DNA from: a virus
DNA length: 21,231 nt
Virus record (IMG/VR): IMGVR_UViG_3300010331_000047
Span: 1-21,231 of that record
Direction: 5' to 3' (one strand)
The notes under the pieces are model-generated. The model was not told the DNA's origin and did no database searches. It saw nothing but the letters and a program-made list of their open reading frames with translations. The translations under genes and the position numbers were made by a program. Of the stretch, positions 1 to 7,224 are shown in pieces (within the stretch, counting starts at the first letter, position 1; each line of letters begins with the position of its first letter).

Positions 1-2
1 AA

Positions 3-179
3 AAGCTATTCTTTTATGGTAAAATTGGCAAAAGCAAAGTGACAAAAAAGGTATTTAAACAAAAAGATGTTCAATTGCCCTATTTTAAAGGCTTACAAGG
101 CAATTTTGAAGCCGAAAAAATCAAACGAGCAATTGAACAAATTAAAATGAGTTCTTTCCTTAATTTATGTAGTTTTTAG
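3..179 (+). pseudogene. 3' fragment of an unidentified reading frame, probably a host gene cut by the phage
   Basis: An open frame enters from the window edge and continues for 58 codons to a TAG at 177-179. The residues are lysine-rich and look like a genuine protein, with a segment around DVQLPYFKGLQGNFEAEKIK. I do not recognise the family. The stop lies about 10 bases inside the place where I would put the phage left end (TG at 168). The last three residues and the stop would therefore come from phage DNA and the gene would be truncated by insertion. If the phage end lies elsewhere, this could simply be the natural end of the gene. Confidence 0.4.
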
Positions 180-259
180 TAATTTTAAATTTTCACAACT
201 ATAACCGCCGCAAATCGATGCTTTTCTAGTTACTATTAATGATATATATATCTATCATT
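168..259. other. Candidate left end (attL) of the Mu-like prophage
   Basis: Transposable phages begin with 5'-TG, and in Mu the repressor gene is the first gene at the left end, read leftward. Here a TG-starting sequence (TGTAGTTTTTAGTAATTTT) begins at 168, just after the truncated frame and about 90 bp before the repressor stop codon. Two roughly similar AT-rich stretches, TTTTTAGTAATTTTAA (173-188) and TTTTCTAGTTACTATTAA (223-240), could be transposase-binding sites. The exact boundary is inferred; the right end and the target duplication are outside the window. Confidence 0.35.
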
Positions 260-1072
260 TTAAGCATAATTTAAATGATCAGTGGCAGCTGCGGCTTCTT
301 CGCCATGTCCAGAGGTCGATGACTGACCTTTCTTTATAAGGGATTGCTCATTAATTTTTTCTTCCATAATCCCCTCAATTTTGATTTTGTCACGATCATT
401 GAGTTGTCTATATAGCAGTAGGATATTTTCTTCATCAGCACTTAGTCCAGGAATAATCTCTTTTTTATTATCTTCAGGCCCTGTGTTATTATAATCTAAA
501 TCTGAGTTAGGCATGAATAAATTAGTAATCTCCAGAATACTTAGATTAAATGACTCAAGAAAGCTATCAAACATTTTTTTACTCAGTTCATTTGATTGGC
601 TTATAAAATCAATATACCGCCTAAGCTCTGCAAGCATCCCGGCTATACTCTCACAATAAAAAAAATATTTATCCTTATTTAAAGATTCAATATTTAATAT
701 TGCATATAATTCTTCGATAGATGTTATTAATTCAAGTTGTTCATCCTTTTTAGAATATCTATTTATTCTACCAAAAAACCCAAGTTGCTGATCTAGTAAC
801 TCAGAATTCATAAACAGTACTTCATGATGTAAATATTCCTTTTCTTTTTTTAACTTTTCATTATATTTTTCTCCTGTACCCTCTTTTAACCATGCTTCAT
901 TAACGCAGAATTCGCTCATTATATTTTTTATTACATTTTCAGAAATAGCTTGTTTACCTTTCTCAACCCAAGACACACTGGATTTTGCTAGTCCAATTCG
1001 TTTTCCGAACATTTCTTGATTTAATCCAGAATCATCTCTAATCTCTTTTATTCTCTCATATAAAGTTCTCAT
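260..1072 (-). CDS. Prophage repressor, XRE-family helix-turn-helix protein
   Basis: This is a 270-residue DNA-binding protein with an N-terminal XRE/Cro-type helix-turn-helix (about residues 2-62; LNQEMFGKRIGLAKSSVSWV is the HTH core). The middle is a long hydrophilic helical region. The C-terminal tail (LSADEENILLLYRQLN, then SSTSGHGEEAAAA) is of a kind common in clostridial XRE regulators. It lies leftward next to the left end and divergent from the early operon, the position of the Mu c repressor. An ATG 12 bases upstream (1084) has no ribosome binding site; its own ATGGAGA supplies the Shine-Dalgarno for the ATG at 1072, so I chose 1072. It probably binds the TTCGT-N3-ACGAA operators in the divergent control region and so controls lysogeny and its own expression. 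No peptidase catalytic domain (LexA/CI type) is evident. Confidence 0.85.
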   Translation of the reverse strand: MRTLYERIKEIRDDSGLNQEMFGKRIGLAKSSVSWVEKGKQAISENVIKNIMSEFCVNEAWLKEGTGEKYNEKLKKEKEYLHHEVLFMNSELLDQQLGFFGRINRYSKKDEQLELITSIEELYAILNIESLNKDKYFFYCESIAGMLAELRRYIDFISQSNELSKKMFDSFLESFNLSILEITNLFMPNSDLDYNNTGPEDNKKEIIPGLSADEENILLLYRQLNDRDKIKIEGIMEEKINEQSLIKKGQSSTSGHGEEAAAATDHLNYA

Positions 1073-1088
1073 TTTTGTCTCCATTTCG

Positions 1089-1135
1089 CTATAGGTTTAA
1101 AGCGAGTTAAATATATTATTAACATTAGTTCGTAG
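1089..1135 (-). promoter_or_regulatory. Possible repressor promoter
   Basis: On the minus strand a weak -35 (TTCGTT, 1136-1141) and a -10 (TAATAT, 1113-1118) are separated by 17 bp, upstream of the repressor. The -35 overlaps the repressor-proximal operator, which would fit autoregulation. The hexamers are poor, so the exact placement is uncertain. Confidence 0.3.
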
Positions 1136-1143
1136 AACGAATT
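1127..1143. promoter_or_regulatory. Operator 1 (repressor-proximal palindrome)
   Basis: TTCGT-AGA-ACGAA (1129-1141) is a perfect inverted repeat with a 3-bp centre. It has the same half-site as the palindrome in the early promoter 15 bp further on. The two were found nowhere else in the window. Repressor binding here would overlap the possible repressor promoter. Confidence 0.7.
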
Positions 1144-1150
1144 ATTTATA

Positions 1151-1179
1151 TTGACAAGTTCGTTTTACGAACTTATAAT
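1151..1179 (+). promoter_or_regulatory. Early promoter with an embedded operator (operator 2)
   Basis: The promoter has consensus hexamers, TTGACA at 1151-1156 and TATAAT at 1174-1179, with exactly 17 bp between them. The spacer is filled by a perfect palindrome, AAGTTCGT-TTT-ACGAACTT (1156-1174). A protein bound there would block RNA polymerase directly. It points toward the Ner-like, transposase and ATPase genes and is the natural target of the prophage repressor. Confidence 0.88.
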
Positions 1180-1186
1180 GTATATA

Positions 1187-1462
1187 GGATAGATAAATAT
1201 ATCAAATAAACAATATCACGTCAGAAGTAATATTACAAATACAAACATACGTTTTGCACTTCTAACAATTAAATACAGTCAATTAAAGAACTTCACATCT
1301 TCTACAGGTGCTCATTTCTAACGGCACTACAAAAGTGAACCTTGGCAATTAAATATAGTGACAGCGATGGGAAATAATTTTAATTCATTGAGCCGATAAA
1401 AGATACCGAAAATGCTGTATTGAAATAGCGGTGATGATGGATGAAATTGGAGGTTTTTAATC
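1187..1462 (+). other. Early-operon 5' leader, no gene seen
   Basis: About 275 bases lie between the early promoter and the first plausible start codon. I see only reading frames of about 10 codons or fewer. There is one pair of similar stretches, CAATTAAATACAGT (1266-1279) and CAATTAAATATAGT (1346-1359), 80 bp apart. No convincing terminator or known riboswitch was recognised. In Mu the corresponding region holds an internal enhancer for transposition, but nothing here shows that directly. Confidence 0.5.
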
Positions 1463-1633
1463 ATGACAAAAATTGATTTACTAGATGAAGTTTTAGATCT
1501 TCAGAACCATAATCTTTTATGCTATTCAACTAATTACTTAATGGATGAGCCTAAAAAAGGATATGAAGCTGAATTCAATAAGACATTAGAAAAAATAAGA
1601 CTGTTAGGAGAAATTAAGGCAGATTATAAATAG
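1463..1633 (+). CDS. Small unknown early protein (56 aa)
   Basis: An ATG with a good ribosome binding site (GGAGG at 1449-1453, about 9 bases upstream) opens a 56-codon frame ending in TAG. The protein is acidic at the N-terminus (KIDLLDEVLDLQNHN) and mostly helical in appearance, with a single cysteine. It is the first gene of the early operon. I do not recognise a family. The ribosome binding site, the position and the lack of competing frames support a real gene. Confidence 0.6.
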   Translation: MTKIDLLDEVLDLQNHNLLCYSTNYLMDEPKKGYEAEFNKTLEKIRLLGEIKADYK

Positions 1634-1694
1634 TATGCAATTTAATTTTACACCATAAGGGGAATTTTAACAGCATGAAAAGGGGGCAATTTTA

Positions 1695-1916
1695 GTGAGA
1701 CAAAATAACAACAAAACATTAAGTGCAATTGGTTCAATAATAAAAAAAAGACTGGTTGACCTTAATATGAGACAGAAAGAACTAGCAATACAAATAGGTA
1801 CGAGTGAAAAGTATCTTCATTTAATGCTATATGGATATCGCACAGGAGAAAAATACCTTTCAGATATCGAGAAGGCACTTGATGTTGACCTTCAGACCTA
1901 TAAAAAATCAGCGTAA
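1695..1916 (+). CDS. Ner-like small helix-turn-helix regulator
   Basis: This is a 73-residue protein that is nearly all one XRE-type HTH domain (RQKELAIQIGTSEKYLHLML in the middle). It starts at GTG, because an in-frame stop lies just upstream; the ribosome binding site is AAAAGGGGG at 1678-1686. Size, fold and position between the repressor and the transposase match Mu Ner, which turns down early and repressor transcription during lytic growth. That role is inferred. A six-codon frame (ATG 1675 to TAG 1693-1695) overlaps the GTG by one base and could couple translation. Confidence 0.75.
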   Translation: MRQNNNKTLSAIGSIIKKRLVDLNMRQKELAIQIGTSEKYLHLMLYGYRTGEKYLSDIEKALDVDLQTYKKSA

Positions 1917-1928
1917 AGGAGAGTAAAA

Positions 1929-2291
1929 ATGACAAAAGAAGTTGATAAGAAAATGATGTTTTTACAGGAATACAAGGAAGGCTTTGCTGAGATTCAAAAG
2001 CTTGTTGATGGGTTTGATGCTATTGAGACTGCTTCACAGGAAACTTTTATAGGTGAAAGAAATACCATCCTTAAGCAACAACTGAATTTCTTAAAAGGGC
2101 AAAGACTGGAAGTATACCATGAAATAAGAAAGTTTCTGGCTAGTACAAATAGCAAGCTTAAAGCTTTATCAGATACCGAGGTTTTCTTAATAAAAGAGCT
2201 TGAAGAGTGCGAAGAGTTTTCTAATTTACTAAGTTCTACTGAGAAGAATGTTTCCGTAGCAGAAAAAGAAAAGGATGGACAGAATGGGTAA
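1929..2291 (+). CDS. Unknown early coiled-coil protein (120 aa)
   Basis: The gene starts 12 bases after the Ner-like gene, behind AAAGGAGAG. The protein is helical and charged, with heptad-like leucine and isoleucine spacing in residues 30-100, and lacks cysteine-rich or catalytic motifs. No family was recognised. Its place directly before the transposase and its co-transcription from the early promoter suggest a replication or regulatory accessory role, but nothing in the sequence proves this. Confidence 0.65.
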   Translation: MTKEVDKKMMFLQEYKEGFAEIQKLVDGFDAIETASQETFIGERNTILKQQLNFLKGQRLEVYHEIRKFLASTNSKLKALSDTEVFLIKELEECEEFSNLLSSTEKNVSVAEKEKDGQNG

Positions 2292-2382
2292 GAAAATTAA
2301 AAAAGTTTGGAAGAAAAGGAGCTTGAAAGCTACCAACCGACAGCTCCTTTATTCCAAACCTTATATAAAAACTTACCTCTAG
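2284..2382 (+). CDS. Possible 32-aa basic peptide upstream of the transposase
   Basis: An ATG overlaps the end of the previous gene by 8 bases, behind AAAAGGA (2271-2277). It opens a 32-codon frame ending at TAG 2380-2382. The peptide is very basic, with about eleven lysine and arginine residues, starting MGKKIKKVWKKR. The frame runs through both arms of the hairpin at 2305-2359, so it could be a leader peptide whose translation alters that RNA fold. It could also be a chance frame. Confidence 0.35.
   Translation: MGKKIKKVWKKRSLKATNRQLLYSKPYIKTYL
2305..2359 (+). repeat. Hairpin upstream of the transposase gene
   Basis: GTTTGGAA (2305-2312) pairs with TTCCAAAC (2352-2359), and AAAGGAGCT (2315-2323) pairs with AGCTCCTTT (2342-2350). 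The total is 17 bp with a small internal loop and an 18-base loop. No T-run follows, so it is not a typical intrinsic terminator. The 3' arm CTCCTTT (2344-2350) is also complementary to AAAGGAG of the transposase ribosome binding site (2409-2415), which would allow an alternative fold. Confidence 0.65.
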
Positions 2383-2425
2383 ATTATATCATCAAAAAAA
2401 ATGAATGCAAAGGAGGTAGTGGAAT

Positions 2426-4495
2426 TTGGCGGAGACATATATACCAATAGATCAAGCAGCTGAACTTGAAGGTGTTGAATACCATACACTTTATAGAAAA
2501 ATTCAAAGAGGAAACAATTTCGACATTAAAAAAATATCTTCAAATACTGGTGGTAATGAGAGAATTTTAGTTGCGCTAACTTCCCTCTCTACAAAGGCTA
2601 TACGTACCTATCAAGCTAAACAGGATTTACAGATAAAAACTATGATTTCTGATACAGAATCCAGTGATGGTAATGAAGATGAGGCATGGTATTTAGGAGT
2701 AGATCTAAGTAAATACATGAAAAAGCATAGTGAGAGTTTCTATAAAAGCGTAGAGCTGGCAAATAGGATTAAGGAATATCTAGAATATAAGGGTGATGAC
2801 AAGACCCAATATACCGAGGACTTTGCAAAGAAGCTAGGAATGAGTGGCAGAAACTTTAGAAGGAAGATTGAAAAATATCTTGAAGGTTGTGCCTGGGCTC
2901 TTGAAATGAGTGAACATGATGGCAAAAACTATGAATTCTATAGAATTCTTGCAATTTGTCAGAGACCAAGAGAAAAGAAGCATATTGCCCTAACGGATGA
3001 AATGAAAGCAGTCATTGAAAACATTTGGTTTGATAAGTCCTTTGCAGCAAACCACAGGAAGCAAACAAAGCTTTATATAATATTTCAGCAGATTGCTGAA
3101 GAAAGAGGATGGGTGCTGACTCCAAGCTATCCCACAGTAAATAGATATATCAATGAGGTTTCTGGAAAATATGGAAATGAGCGCTTCCTAGCAGATCAAG
3201 GGCTTAGAGAATTCAAGCGCTCCATGATGATCAAGCGCAGGAGAAATACTGGAATGCTTCAGGTCATGGAACTGGTACAGGGTGATGCTCATACATTTGA
3301 TTGTTGGGTGAAAATTACTAGAGGAAATGGTCATGTAACAGCTATTAAGCCATATTTAGTAGCGCTAATCGATACAAGAAGCAGATGCCTGGTTGGATGG
3401 GGAATATGTGAGGTTCCAAATTCAGACGTTATTAAGCAAGTATTGATGCACATGATGTATCAAAAGAAAAATAATCCTATTGATGGTGTCCCCAGATTTA
3501 TATTGATTGATAACGGTAAGGACTGGACTTCTCAGACTCTTACGGGCAGAAACAGAAAAGACAGAGTGAGTCTGGATGGTGAGATAAAGGGATTCTTCAA
3601 ATCTATAGGTATTGAGGATGACAAACGAAGCCTACCTTATCAAGCTTGGACAAAGGGCGAGATTGAAAGGTTCTTCGGAGAAGTATGTAACTCATTTACT
3701 TCAAGCTTTGATTCTTATACTGGGACATTAACTGGTTCAAAGACCATTAATAAAATCAAAAAGGATATCAAGGGGATGCTTGAACGGGATGAATTGTTAT
3801 CCATAGAAGAGTTCGCTGCAAAGTTTGACAAGTGGCTTAACGATGAATACCACACAAAGATTCACAAAGGTTTAAAAGAGCAAAAGGAACCAAATCCGAG
3901 ACCAATTAATGTATTTATGGAAGCAGAAAGATACTTGAAGGCTGCTCCACCTATGGAGTTCACTAGAGTACAGCTTATGAACTATGAGGAACGGACTGTA
4001 TACGCTGTGGGAATTAAAATGAATAATGATTACTACCATAATGAAACCCTTGGCAGATATATAGGCAAAAAGGTAGATGTGAGATTTAGTTATAACGAGC
4101 CTGATGTGCTGCATGTGTACGATAAGGAAGGAAATAAGGTATGTGAAGCAATACGTGAAATTGGTCTTAACCCATTAGCTTTGAGAGATGATCCAGACCT
4201 TATTGAACACATGAAAGTTCAGAAGAGGCAGATTCGTACAACAAAAGATAACCTTACTTATTTACAGACACCATATGAGCAGCGTGGAAAAGCACTGGAG
4301 AATAACATAAGTGTTGCGAAGGCAGATAGGAAAGTTATTTTACCTGAGCTGACAAATGAAGCTCCAAAGGTTGTAAGTATTCCAGAGGATAAACAGTATA
4401 GAGCTGAGAATAAGGCAAGAAAGAACAAAGAAAGTACAAACTGTAATGAGTTTTTTGACAAACAATTTGAGAAGGCTATGAGCAAATTAGGATAA
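2426..4495 (+). CDS. Mu-type DDE transposase (MuA family)
   Basis: The 689-residue protein catalyses strand transfer for phage integration and replication by transposition. The start is TTG, with AGGAGG at 2411-2416; no upstream in-frame start exists. The N-terminus (about 1-65) resembles the Mu DNA-binding winged helix. The RNase H-like core holds the catalytic triad: Asp287 (GDAHTFD), Asp362 (LIDNGKDW) and Glu414 (KGEIERFFGEV). The spacings are close to those of MuA. Residues about 541-575 match the Mu transposase C-terminal beta-barrel domain (GRYIGKKVDVRF, then CEAIREIG). The very C-terminus is lysine-rich, where MuA interacts with MuB. It is followed without a gap by the ATPase gene. Confidence 0.95.
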   Translation: MAETYIPIDQAAELEGVEYHTLYRKIQRGNNFDIKKISSNTGGNERILVALTSLSTKAIRTYQAKQDLQIKTMISDTESSDGNEDEAWYLGVDLSKYMKKHSESFYKSVELANRIKEYLEYKGDDKTQYTEDFAKKLGMSGRNFRRKIEKYLEGCAWALEMSEHDGKNYEFYRILAICQRPREKKHIALTDEMKAVIENIWFDKSFAANHRKQTKLYIIFQQIAEERGWVLTPSYPTVNRYINEVSGKYGNERFLADQGLREFKRSMMIKRRRNTGMLQVMELVQGDAHTFDCWVKITRGNGHVTAIKPYLVALIDTRSRCLVGWGICEVPNSDVIKQVLMHMMYQKKNNPIDGVPRFILIDNGKDWTSQTLTGRNRKDRVSLDGEIKGFFKSIGIEDDKRSLPYQAWTKGEIERFFGEVCNSFTSSFDSYTGTLTGSKTINKIKKDIKGMLERDELLSIEEFAAKFDKWLNDEYHTKIHKGLKEQKEPNPRPINVFMEAERYLKAAPPMEFTRVQLMNYEERTVYAVGIKMNNDYYHNETLGRYIGKKVDVRFSYNEPDVLHVYDKEGNKVCEAIREIGLNPLALRDDPDLIEHMKVQKRQIRTTKDNLTYLQTPYEQRGKALENNISVAKADRKVILPELTNEAPKVVSIPEDKQYRAENKARKNKESTNCNEFFDKQFEKAMSKLG

Positions 4496-4509
4496 TGGAG
4501 GTAAGAAAA

Positions 4510-5490
4510 ATGGAATCAGCAAAAGTTATTAACTTTAGGAATGATGTAGCTGCAATAGCTCGTGAATTTATGGATAAGGGCAATATTACTATGGAGGATT
4601 TTTCAAAGAAGATACACTTTTCTAGAACGGCACTGACACAATATATTTCAGGAAAGTATGGTTCAGACCCAAAGAATATTGAAAAAGCAATTATGGATTA
4701 TTTGGTTCAGGAAGGAGCAGTTGTAACACAAACAGAAAAACCGACAGTTAAAACTTATGCTTCTAAGCCTGAGTTCTTCGCTTCAAGAGATGCAAAAAAC
4801 ATAGTTGCAATATGCCAGTCATGCCAGGAATACAAGGGACTAGGAATTATAGCAGGAAAATCAGGCTATGGAAAGACCTTCACCTTAAAACATTATTCAA
4901 AGATGGATAGAGTCTGCTACATATATTGTGACGATACCATGGGATGCAGAGATTTGGTTGAAGCAATAGAAGATGCTCTTGGAATTCCACAAAAATATGG
5001 TTCTATCACAAAACGTGTCAAAAGTATCAAGAAATTCTTTAGTGTGAATAAGGGATATCTGCTGATTATTGATGAAGCTGACAAACTCCTGAATAAATAT
5101 ACCCAAAAGAAGATGGAAATTCTCAGAACCATATATGATCCTACAGAAAAGGACTCAGATGAATCAGAAGTTGGTCTAGTTATCGCAGGGGAACCAAAGT
5201 TGGAATCAATGATCAAGTCTTATCTTCCAAGGTTTGCAAACAGGGCAGATTTTAACATAAGGCTTGAAGGCTTGACTAAAAAAGAGGTTGAGAAATATCT
5301 TGAAGGCTATAACTTAACCGGGGATGCTCTGAATGAAATGATTTCAAGGGCCACTAACAATCAGACTGGTTGTTTCAGAGTTCTGAACAAAACCCTTAGA
5401 AATATTGTGAGGTTGCAGCCTGATCAAGACCAAGATGTTGAAATTACATTGGATGTAATAAATAAGGCCAGCGGAATGATGATGCTGTAG
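4510..5490 (+). CDS. Transposition target-capture AAA+ ATPase (MuB family)
   Basis: This 326-residue ATPase partners the transposase and selects target DNA. An N-terminal HTH (about 25-65, with FSKKIHFSRTALTQYI) precedes the AAA+ domain, the same order as in MuB. Walker A is GKSGYGKT (Lys122, Thr123) and Walker B is LLIIDEAD (Asp188, Glu189). An ATG at 4495 is five codons upstream and overlaps the transposase stop, but its own GGAGG (4497-4501) is the ribosome binding site for the ATG at 4510, so I chose the latter. The tight coupling to the transposase supports the pairing. Confidence 0.93.
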   Translation: MESAKVINFRNDVAAIAREFMDKGNITMEDFSKKIHFSRTALTQYISGKYGSDPKNIEKAIMDYLVQEGAVVTQTEKPTVKTYASKPEFFASRDAKNIVAICQSCQEYKGLGIIAGKSGYGKTFTLKHYSKMDRVCYIYCDDTMGCRDLVEAIEDALGIPQKYGSITKRVKSIKKFFSVNKGYLLIIDEADKLLNKYTQKKMEILRTIYDPTEKDSDESEVGLVIAGEPKLESMIKSYLPRFANRADFNIRLEGLTKKEVEKYLEGYNLTGDALNEMISRATNNQTGCFRVLNKTLRNIVRLQPDQDQDVEITLDVINKASGMMML

Positions 5491-5506
5491 GAAGGAGAAT
5501 TTGAAT

Positions 5507-5911
5507 ATGCAATTAACATTTATAGATACTGTCAAGTCAGCCATTAATGGCTTTGAGGCTAGCCTTTTCGATAAAGGCACTGCCATAAAAATGATAGAAG
5601 ATTCAGCGCAAGTCAAATGCACAGATTGCAGTGAGAAAAGCACAATAGATTTTAACAATTGCATTATGGATTTGAAACATGCTATGGATGATGAAATAGA
5701 AACAGGTTTATTTGATAAGCTGAGCAATCCTTTGGATGAAATGAGCATTGGCGAGGCGGTTAGACTTTATAACAGTAAAAGTATGCAGCTTCCTTGCAGA
5801 GGTGGGCATATAATTGGGATTTTCCATGAAACAGATAAAATCAAATCAAACTTAACGGAGGTCAGGTATTATGAGCAAAATCAAGAATATTGTGTACAGA
5901 AATTGGGATGA
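5507..5911 (+). CDS. Unknown early protein (134 aa)
   Basis: The ATG at 5507 has GAAGGAGA just upstream; a TTG six bases earlier is less likely. The protein has a CTDC pair near residue 40 and other scattered cysteines, but no complete zinc-binding pattern. I see no membrane segment. The 3' end overlaps the Gam gene by 41 bases in another frame, showing tight packing. The family is not recognised. Its place between MuB and Gam is where Mu-like phages carry variable early genes. Confidence 0.65.
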   Translation: MQLTFIDTVKSAINGFEASLFDKGTAIKMIEDSAQVKCTDCSEKSTIDFNNCIMDLKHAMDDEIETGLFDKLSNPLDEMSIGEAVRLYNSKSMQLPCRGGHIIGIFHETDKIKSNLTEVRYYEQNQEYCVQKLG

Positions 5912-6356
5912 AGTTAACCAGGCATTAAAAGAAGTTGGAGATATTGACCGCAATGTGGTGCATATCGAGGCCGACATGAACAAAAAGATAAATGAGATTA
6001 AGGCTGATGCCGAGAGGGATGCTTCTTCACTTCTTGAGAGAAAAAAGGTTCTGGAAACGAATATACAACAATTTACCGAGAGCTGCAGCGATGAGTTCAG
6101 TAGTTCAAAGTCAAAGAAGTTCATGTATGGTACTGTTGGCTTTAGAAAAACATCTAGTATCATCACCAGAAACGTTAAAGCAATACTGGAGGCTCTCAAG
6201 CAGAACCGCATGACGGATTGTATCCTTGTTACCGAAAAGCTGAATAAGGAAGAGCTTGAAAAGTACGATGATAAAGCTCTTGGAAAAATTGGAGCCAAGA
6301 GAAAGGTTGAGGATAAATTCTTCTATGAGATAAGTGAAGAAAGGGTGGATAGCTGA
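5871..6356 (+). CDS. Host-nuclease inhibitor Gam family protein
   Basis: This 161-residue protein belongs to the Mu Gam family, which binds DNA ends and protects them from exonucleases and is related to the Ku core fold. A long coiled coil covers about residues 28-72. It is followed by the family's characteristic stretch SKKFMYGTVGFRK (81-93), then a C-terminal helical part. The start is ATG with GGAGG at 5858-5862, inside the end of the previous gene. It stops at TGA, overlapping the ATG of the next small gene by one base. Confidence 0.88.
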   Translation: MSKIKNIVYRNWDEVNQALKEVGDIDRNVVHIEADMNKKINEIKADAERDASSLLERKKVLETNIQQFTESCSDEFSSSKSKKFMYGTVGFRKTSSIITRNVKAILEALKQNRMTDCILVTEKLNKEELEKYDDKALGKIGAKRKVEDKFFYEISEERVDS

Positions 6357-6490
6357 TGGCAAGCAAAAAAGATAAATCTAGGAAAGCAAATGCTAGACAT
6401 CAGGCTGAGCAGGCACGAAGAGATTCAGAAAAGATGATTGGTAGATTGATGCGCTCTCAGAGAATGCGGTATGGAGGTATAAAGGAATGA
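6356..6490 (+). CDS. Small basic protein (44 aa)
   Basis: The start ATG shares its A with the Gam stop codon, and the stop overlaps the next start, so translation is coupled on both sides. The peptide is rich in lysine, arginine and glutamine (KKDKSRKANARHQAEQARR) and probably forms a basic helix that could bind nucleic acid. No family was recognised. It is supported mainly by its exact fit between two coupled genes. Confidence 0.6.
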   Translation: MASKKDKSRKANARHQAEQARRDSEKMIGRLMRSQRMRYGGIKE

Positions 6491-6687
6491 CGAAGGCAAG
6501 CGAGCAAAGGCAGCTAAAAACCATTTTACCCAGTGAGGAAATAGCTGTTAATGTCATAAAGAAAGTCACTGGCAAAGAGTTGGGTAATGTTCTTGGTGGT
6601 ATTGAGGGTTTTACTAAATGTTTCAATCCTGATGATGAATACATGGTTGAGATTAAAGTTCAGAAAAGCTTAAAGCAGGAAGCTTAA
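6487..6687 (+). CDS. Unknown early protein (66 aa)
   Basis: It begins at an ATGA overlap with the preceding small gene and uses GGAGG (6475-6479) as ribosome binding site. The protein has a central glycine-rich turn (GKELGNVLGGIEGF) and a short beta-like C-terminus. There is no signal peptide and no known motif. A hairpin lies directly downstream. Confidence 0.6.
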   Translation: MTKASEQRQLKTILPSEEIAVNVIKKVTGKELGNVLGGIEGFTKCFNPDDEYMVEIKVQKSLKQEA

Positions 6688-6693
6688 CAGTTG

Positions 6694-6720
6694 GTAGGTG
6701 GCAGCAAATGTGCCACCTAC
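6694..6720 (+). repeat. Perfect 10-bp hairpin before gemA
   Basis: GTAGGTGGCA (6694-6703) pairs with TGCCACCTAC (6711-6720) around a 7-base loop. It lies between two early genes and 8 bases before the GGAGGG of the GemA-like gene. No T-run follows, so termination is unlikely. It could be an RNA processing or stability element, or modulate translation. Confidence 0.7.
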
Positions 6721-6738
6721 TCCTGTATGGAGGGTTTT

Positions 6739-7224
6739 ATGGTTACAAAGGCAATAAGTAGTGCTCAAGTAAAGGTAATTTATACTCTTGGAAATGAGCT
6801 TGGTTTAGTTGACAAAATGGCTTCTGTAGACGGTTTACATGAAATGGTATATAGCATGGTTCAAAAGGAGAAGGTATCTAAGCTTACAAGTGCTGAAGCT
6901 ATCATGATAATTGATAGGTTAAAGGGACACATGAAAGGATCAAGTAGGATGCGTTACTCCCCTCCTCCGACATTTGCCGAAGGAATGGCCTCAGAGGGAA
7001 AAATCAAGAAGATATGGGCGCTACTATATAAGCTCAAAAAAATTGATTCGGGAGAATTTAAAAGCATTACACTAAATCAACGGCTAAGAGGATTTTTAAA
7101 GAAATATGCTAGCATTGATGATATACGGTTTCTGACTGAAGAGAAAGCTTTTAGTGTAATAGAAGGTTTAAAAGGTCTAATCAGAACCGAAGAAAAAAAG
7201 GCTGAGAAGGAAATTGGAAAATGA
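6739..7224 (+). CDS. GemA-like regulatory protein (DUF1018, Mu gp16)
   Basis: The 161-residue protein begins (VTKAISSAQVKVIYTLGNEL) like the GemA/gp16 family of Mu-like phages. It shows the family pattern of two similar helical parts, with RMRYSPPPTFAEGMASEGKI between them. The frame stays open upstream to a GTG at 6691, but that part runs through the hairpin and has no ribosome binding site. The ATG at 6739 has GGAGGG five bases before it. Mu GemA affects host gene expression and early regulation; the role here is by homology only. Overlaps the next gene by ATGA. Confidence 0.75.
   Translation: MVTKAISSAQVKVIYTLGNELGLVDKMASVDGLHEMVYSMVQKEKVSKLTSAEAIMIIDRLKGHMKGSSRMRYSPPPTFAEGMASEGKIKKIWALLYKLKKIDSGEFKSITLNQRLRGFLKKYASIDDIRFLTEEKAFSVIEGLKGLIRTEEKKAEKEIGK

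Noticed and set aside
4495-4509. ATPase start at the ATG overlapping the transposase stop
   Set aside because: That ATGGAGG is the ribosome binding site for the ATG at 4510; starting there would leave no Shine-Dalgarno sequence.
2740-5748. Long minus-strand open frames opposite the transposase, ATPase and following gene (for example 2740-2925, 3872-4114, 4917-5216, 5344-5748)
   Set aside because: They mirror strongly supported plus-strand genes, lack ribosome binding sites and have unnatural composition rich in serine, leucine and phenylalanine.
5852-6644. Minus-strand frames opposite gam and the next small genes, and a plus-strand frame at 5992-6213
   Set aside because: They overlap well supported genes in other frames and show no ribosome binding site or recognisable sequence.
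6691-6738. Extended GemA start at the GTG at 6691
   Set aside because: The extension is encoded by a hairpin, has no ribosome binding site and does not resemble the family; the ATG at 6739 has GGAGGG.
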